The notes under the pieces were generated by a model. It was given only the letters and a program-made list of their open reading frames with translations, had not been told where the DNA came from and did no database searches. 64,000 nucleotides of DNA from Paragorgia papillata (lineage: Eukaryota > Cnidaria > Anthozoa > Scleralcyonacea > Coralliidae), in contig JAWNZC010000347.1 of NCBI GenBank assembly GCA_035771165.1, positions 1,400,501 through 1,464,500 of the forward strand. The letters run 5' to 3'. Below, in pieces: positions 62,401 through 64,000 of the stretch; the stretch's first letter is position 1, and the number at the start of each line of letters is the position of its first letter. The translations under genes and the position numbers were made by a program.

Positions 62401-64000
62401 TGCATTTGAACATGCTAATTAGGACTTTTACAGTCAAAATGGAAATACCTTCCCACCTCTGTTTCTGTAGTTTGTTGTGTATTACTGTAGCCACTACAGA
62501 AACGTGAGAAAAATCTAGCAGTAAAAGTCACTTATTCTTGATAAAGTTGGTATCGATTTGGGAGAAACATTCGTTATATTATGATTAAATTCCATGAAAG
62601 CTAAATTATACTTTTTATTCACATTTTTCAACAAAAAATGTTCCTCACGCTTCAGTAGTGACAGCAGAAATACAGTAATACACAACAAACTACAGAAGTG
62701 GAAGTGGGAAGGTATTTCCATTTTGACTGTAAAACATTGCGTTTATCTATTAACTTTTGGCATTTAGGAACACAAATGCATTTCAACTGAAGGAGCAGAT
62801 TGCTAAGTGTGTTGGTATAATGATTAGTCATCTTGGTGCTGAATCCAAAGGGTATGTTCACTTCATGTTTAGAAGTCCTGTTTAGATGTTTTAAGACTAA
62901 ACCATGGTGTATTAGAAGATATGTAGCTACAGTGCAGCCTCGCTATACTGTATAGCGCACATCGTTATAACATGCAACTCGGTATAGTGCATTTGATCAT
63001 TGCACCCCAAAATTTTACTTTTCCTGGTTTGTCATTTGACGACTTATACTTATGTTTACCAACAGTACTAAAGTTCACCACAGGCCACTAAATTCCGCAA
63101 TAGAGACAGAATTGATGTGTAATATGATGCTGAAACTGAAGTTTCTATTTTGCTCATTGGAGTCAATTTAATCTTGTCAGCTGACGATCGCTGATTATCC
63201 GGAATAATCACGATCGTTACGAGATAAAATGGCAACATGGCAGTGTGATCATATGTAAGAAATGAAAACCATGCTCAAAAATCTTATTTTAATTCCATTT
63301 TGTTGAAGTCTTGAGTGGACTTCAAGCTTCTTCATTTTGCAATTTGGATTGTTACTTACTGTAGAGTTGAACAGAAAGTGCTTCTGGCAGTACTCTATCT
63401 CACTCCCAGTACTCAGAGTGGGAAGGGAGAATGAGAACGAGATATTTGGCAGTGCCTTCGCAATAACGCATTTCATTTATAACGTTGTCACCACTAAGGA
63501 CCCCTGACTACGGCATTATTTATTAATAGGGGAACTAAAAGGTGGCTACATGCATGCTATTTTTAGTGCTGAACAAACAAAATTTTGTATCTTTCTCGCA
63601 CATCATGTAGGTTCATTTTCATTGTGATATCAAAAGTTGAAACAGCTTCATCTGATGATCTGAAGTCATTATTTGTTAAAGTATTGAATAAGGTAGGCAT
63701 ACAGTACAGTAAATAATTATTATCATTGAATAATTAGTGAACTACTGCGTGCTTAGGAATAATGAGTTACTACTGGAAATGTAGTCTCATTTATTTTATT
63801 AAAAACAGTTGTTAAATATAATGTAATTTTGTTCAAGGCTGTAGAAGAAGATGAGAAAAAGCACAGATTTAGAGAGTTCATTCCAGTAAGCATTGCCATT
63901 TATAGGTTTTTATGTCACAGATATATACTTGATTCAGATTTTTTCCTGAGCTTATGTTTTTCTTGAACAAACTGTAAAATAAATGTTACATTTTAGGTGT
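59442..64000 (+). CDS. SMG1: Serine/threonine-protein kinase SMG1 (5' part)
   Basis: PIKK-family kinase that phosphorylates UPF1 in nonsense-mediated mRNA decay. Six full exons plus 4 nt of a seventh: 59442-59802, 61406-61545, 61666-61724, 62768-62851, 63611-63692, 63838-63885 and 63997 onward, about 259 codons. Residues 1-120 are Arg/Lys/Ser-rich and disordered, as in SMG1. The helical-repeat region then starts with RRLSNF, LSVMVRQISRETDCEKRLAT and KKLEEFVSQPANFQ, which line up with the conserved first helices of SMG1, followed by KCVGIMISHL. HEAT repeats, the kinase and FATC domains lie beyond the window. Introns hold a 5S SINE, a hAT-like element and a MITE. Identification rests on the exon 2-4 similarity. 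Confidence 0.85.
60486..60708 (+). mobile_element. 5S rRNA-derived SINE, copy 4
   Basis: AGCACGGGTGGTGTGTGCTG, then GTTAAGCCCGGTTAGACGGG, TTAGTACTTGGATGGGTGAT and TGAGTAGAGTTATAGTTGAT. It ends near CCTCCATAAAATCAAAACC, so it is shorter than copies 1 and 2. Same strand as SMG1, intron 1. Confidence 0.85.
61771..62345. mobile_element. Non-autonomous hAT-like element, 8-bp TSD
   Basis: Ends CAAGGACGTAGCCAGG and CGTAGCTACGTCCCTG, flanked by CTTTGATG at 61763-61770 and 62346-62353. 575 bp without a transposase frame, in SMG1 intron 3. Confidence 0.9.
62428..62732. mobile_element. MITE with TTACAGTCAAAATGG ends (copy 2)
   Basis: 305 bp. TTACAGTCAAAATGGAAATA to ATTTTGACTGTAA, relative of 7711-8032. 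It ends 35 bp before SMG1 exon 4. Confidence 0.8.
63010..63150 (-). repeat. Dispersed repeat, uninterrupted copy of the 53.2-53.5 kb flanks
   Basis: CTTTTCCTGGTTTGTCATTT, GACGACTTATACTTATG and TTCCGCAATAGAGACAGAAT match 53215-53500 in reverse, without the 142-bp insertion. Confidence 0.8.

Overview
This is a eukaryotic, intron-rich, AT-rich animal nuclear window. It holds six protein-coding genes with clear orthologues in human, and the exons were joined here by reading splice sites and reading phase by hand. Gene style (many small introns, conserved exon phases), a motile-cilium gene (DRC3), many short TTAA-flanked foldback elements and 5S-rRNA-derived SINEs suggest an invertebrate metazoan. 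A cnidarian such as an anthozoan is my best guess, but the sequence alone does not prove it.

Layout: (1) 3-1360 (+), the 3' end of RRP7A, an 18S rRNA processing factor. (2) 2686-9037 (+), ATPAF2, an assembly factor for mitochondrial ATP synthase F1, with 8 exons and a tandemly duplicated 5' end. (3) 9876-18298 (-), DRC3/LRRC48, a subunit of the axonemal nexin-dynein regulatory complex, about 12 exons, tail-to-tail with ATPAF2. (4) 19541-38973 (+), a diaphanous-related formin closest to the FMNL type, 27 exons, 946 aa, with no visible C-terminal DAD. (5) 41515-57624 (-), COG7, a Golgi tethering complex subunit, 21 exons, 725 aa. (6) 59442 to beyond the window end (+), the 5' part of SMG1, the nonsense-mediated-decay kinase, head-to-head with COG7. 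These are unrelated housekeeping or ciliary genes, not a pathway cluster.

The rest is introns and short intergenic DNA packed with non-autonomous transposons. Several have visible target-site duplications, and some have a paralogous empty site inside this same window: hAT-like elements with 8-bp duplications, a Mutator-like element with an 11-bp duplication, PIF/Harbinger-like elements at TA-rich sites and TTAA-flanked foldbacks. There are also 5S- and tRNA-derived SINEs and very long simple repeats. I saw no transposase or reverse transcriptase reading frame, so all mobile elements here look non-autonomous. The most striking non-coding objects are a 2-kb array of about 42 copies of a 48-bp hairpin unit in a COG7 intron, and a four-copy 35-bp array of NF-Y-type CCAAT boxes just upstream of COG7.

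Most long open frames in the window are translations of tandem repeats (His-, Tyr-Thr-Leu-, Cys-Leu-Phe-Val- or Leu-Pro-Pro-Ser-type) and are not genes.
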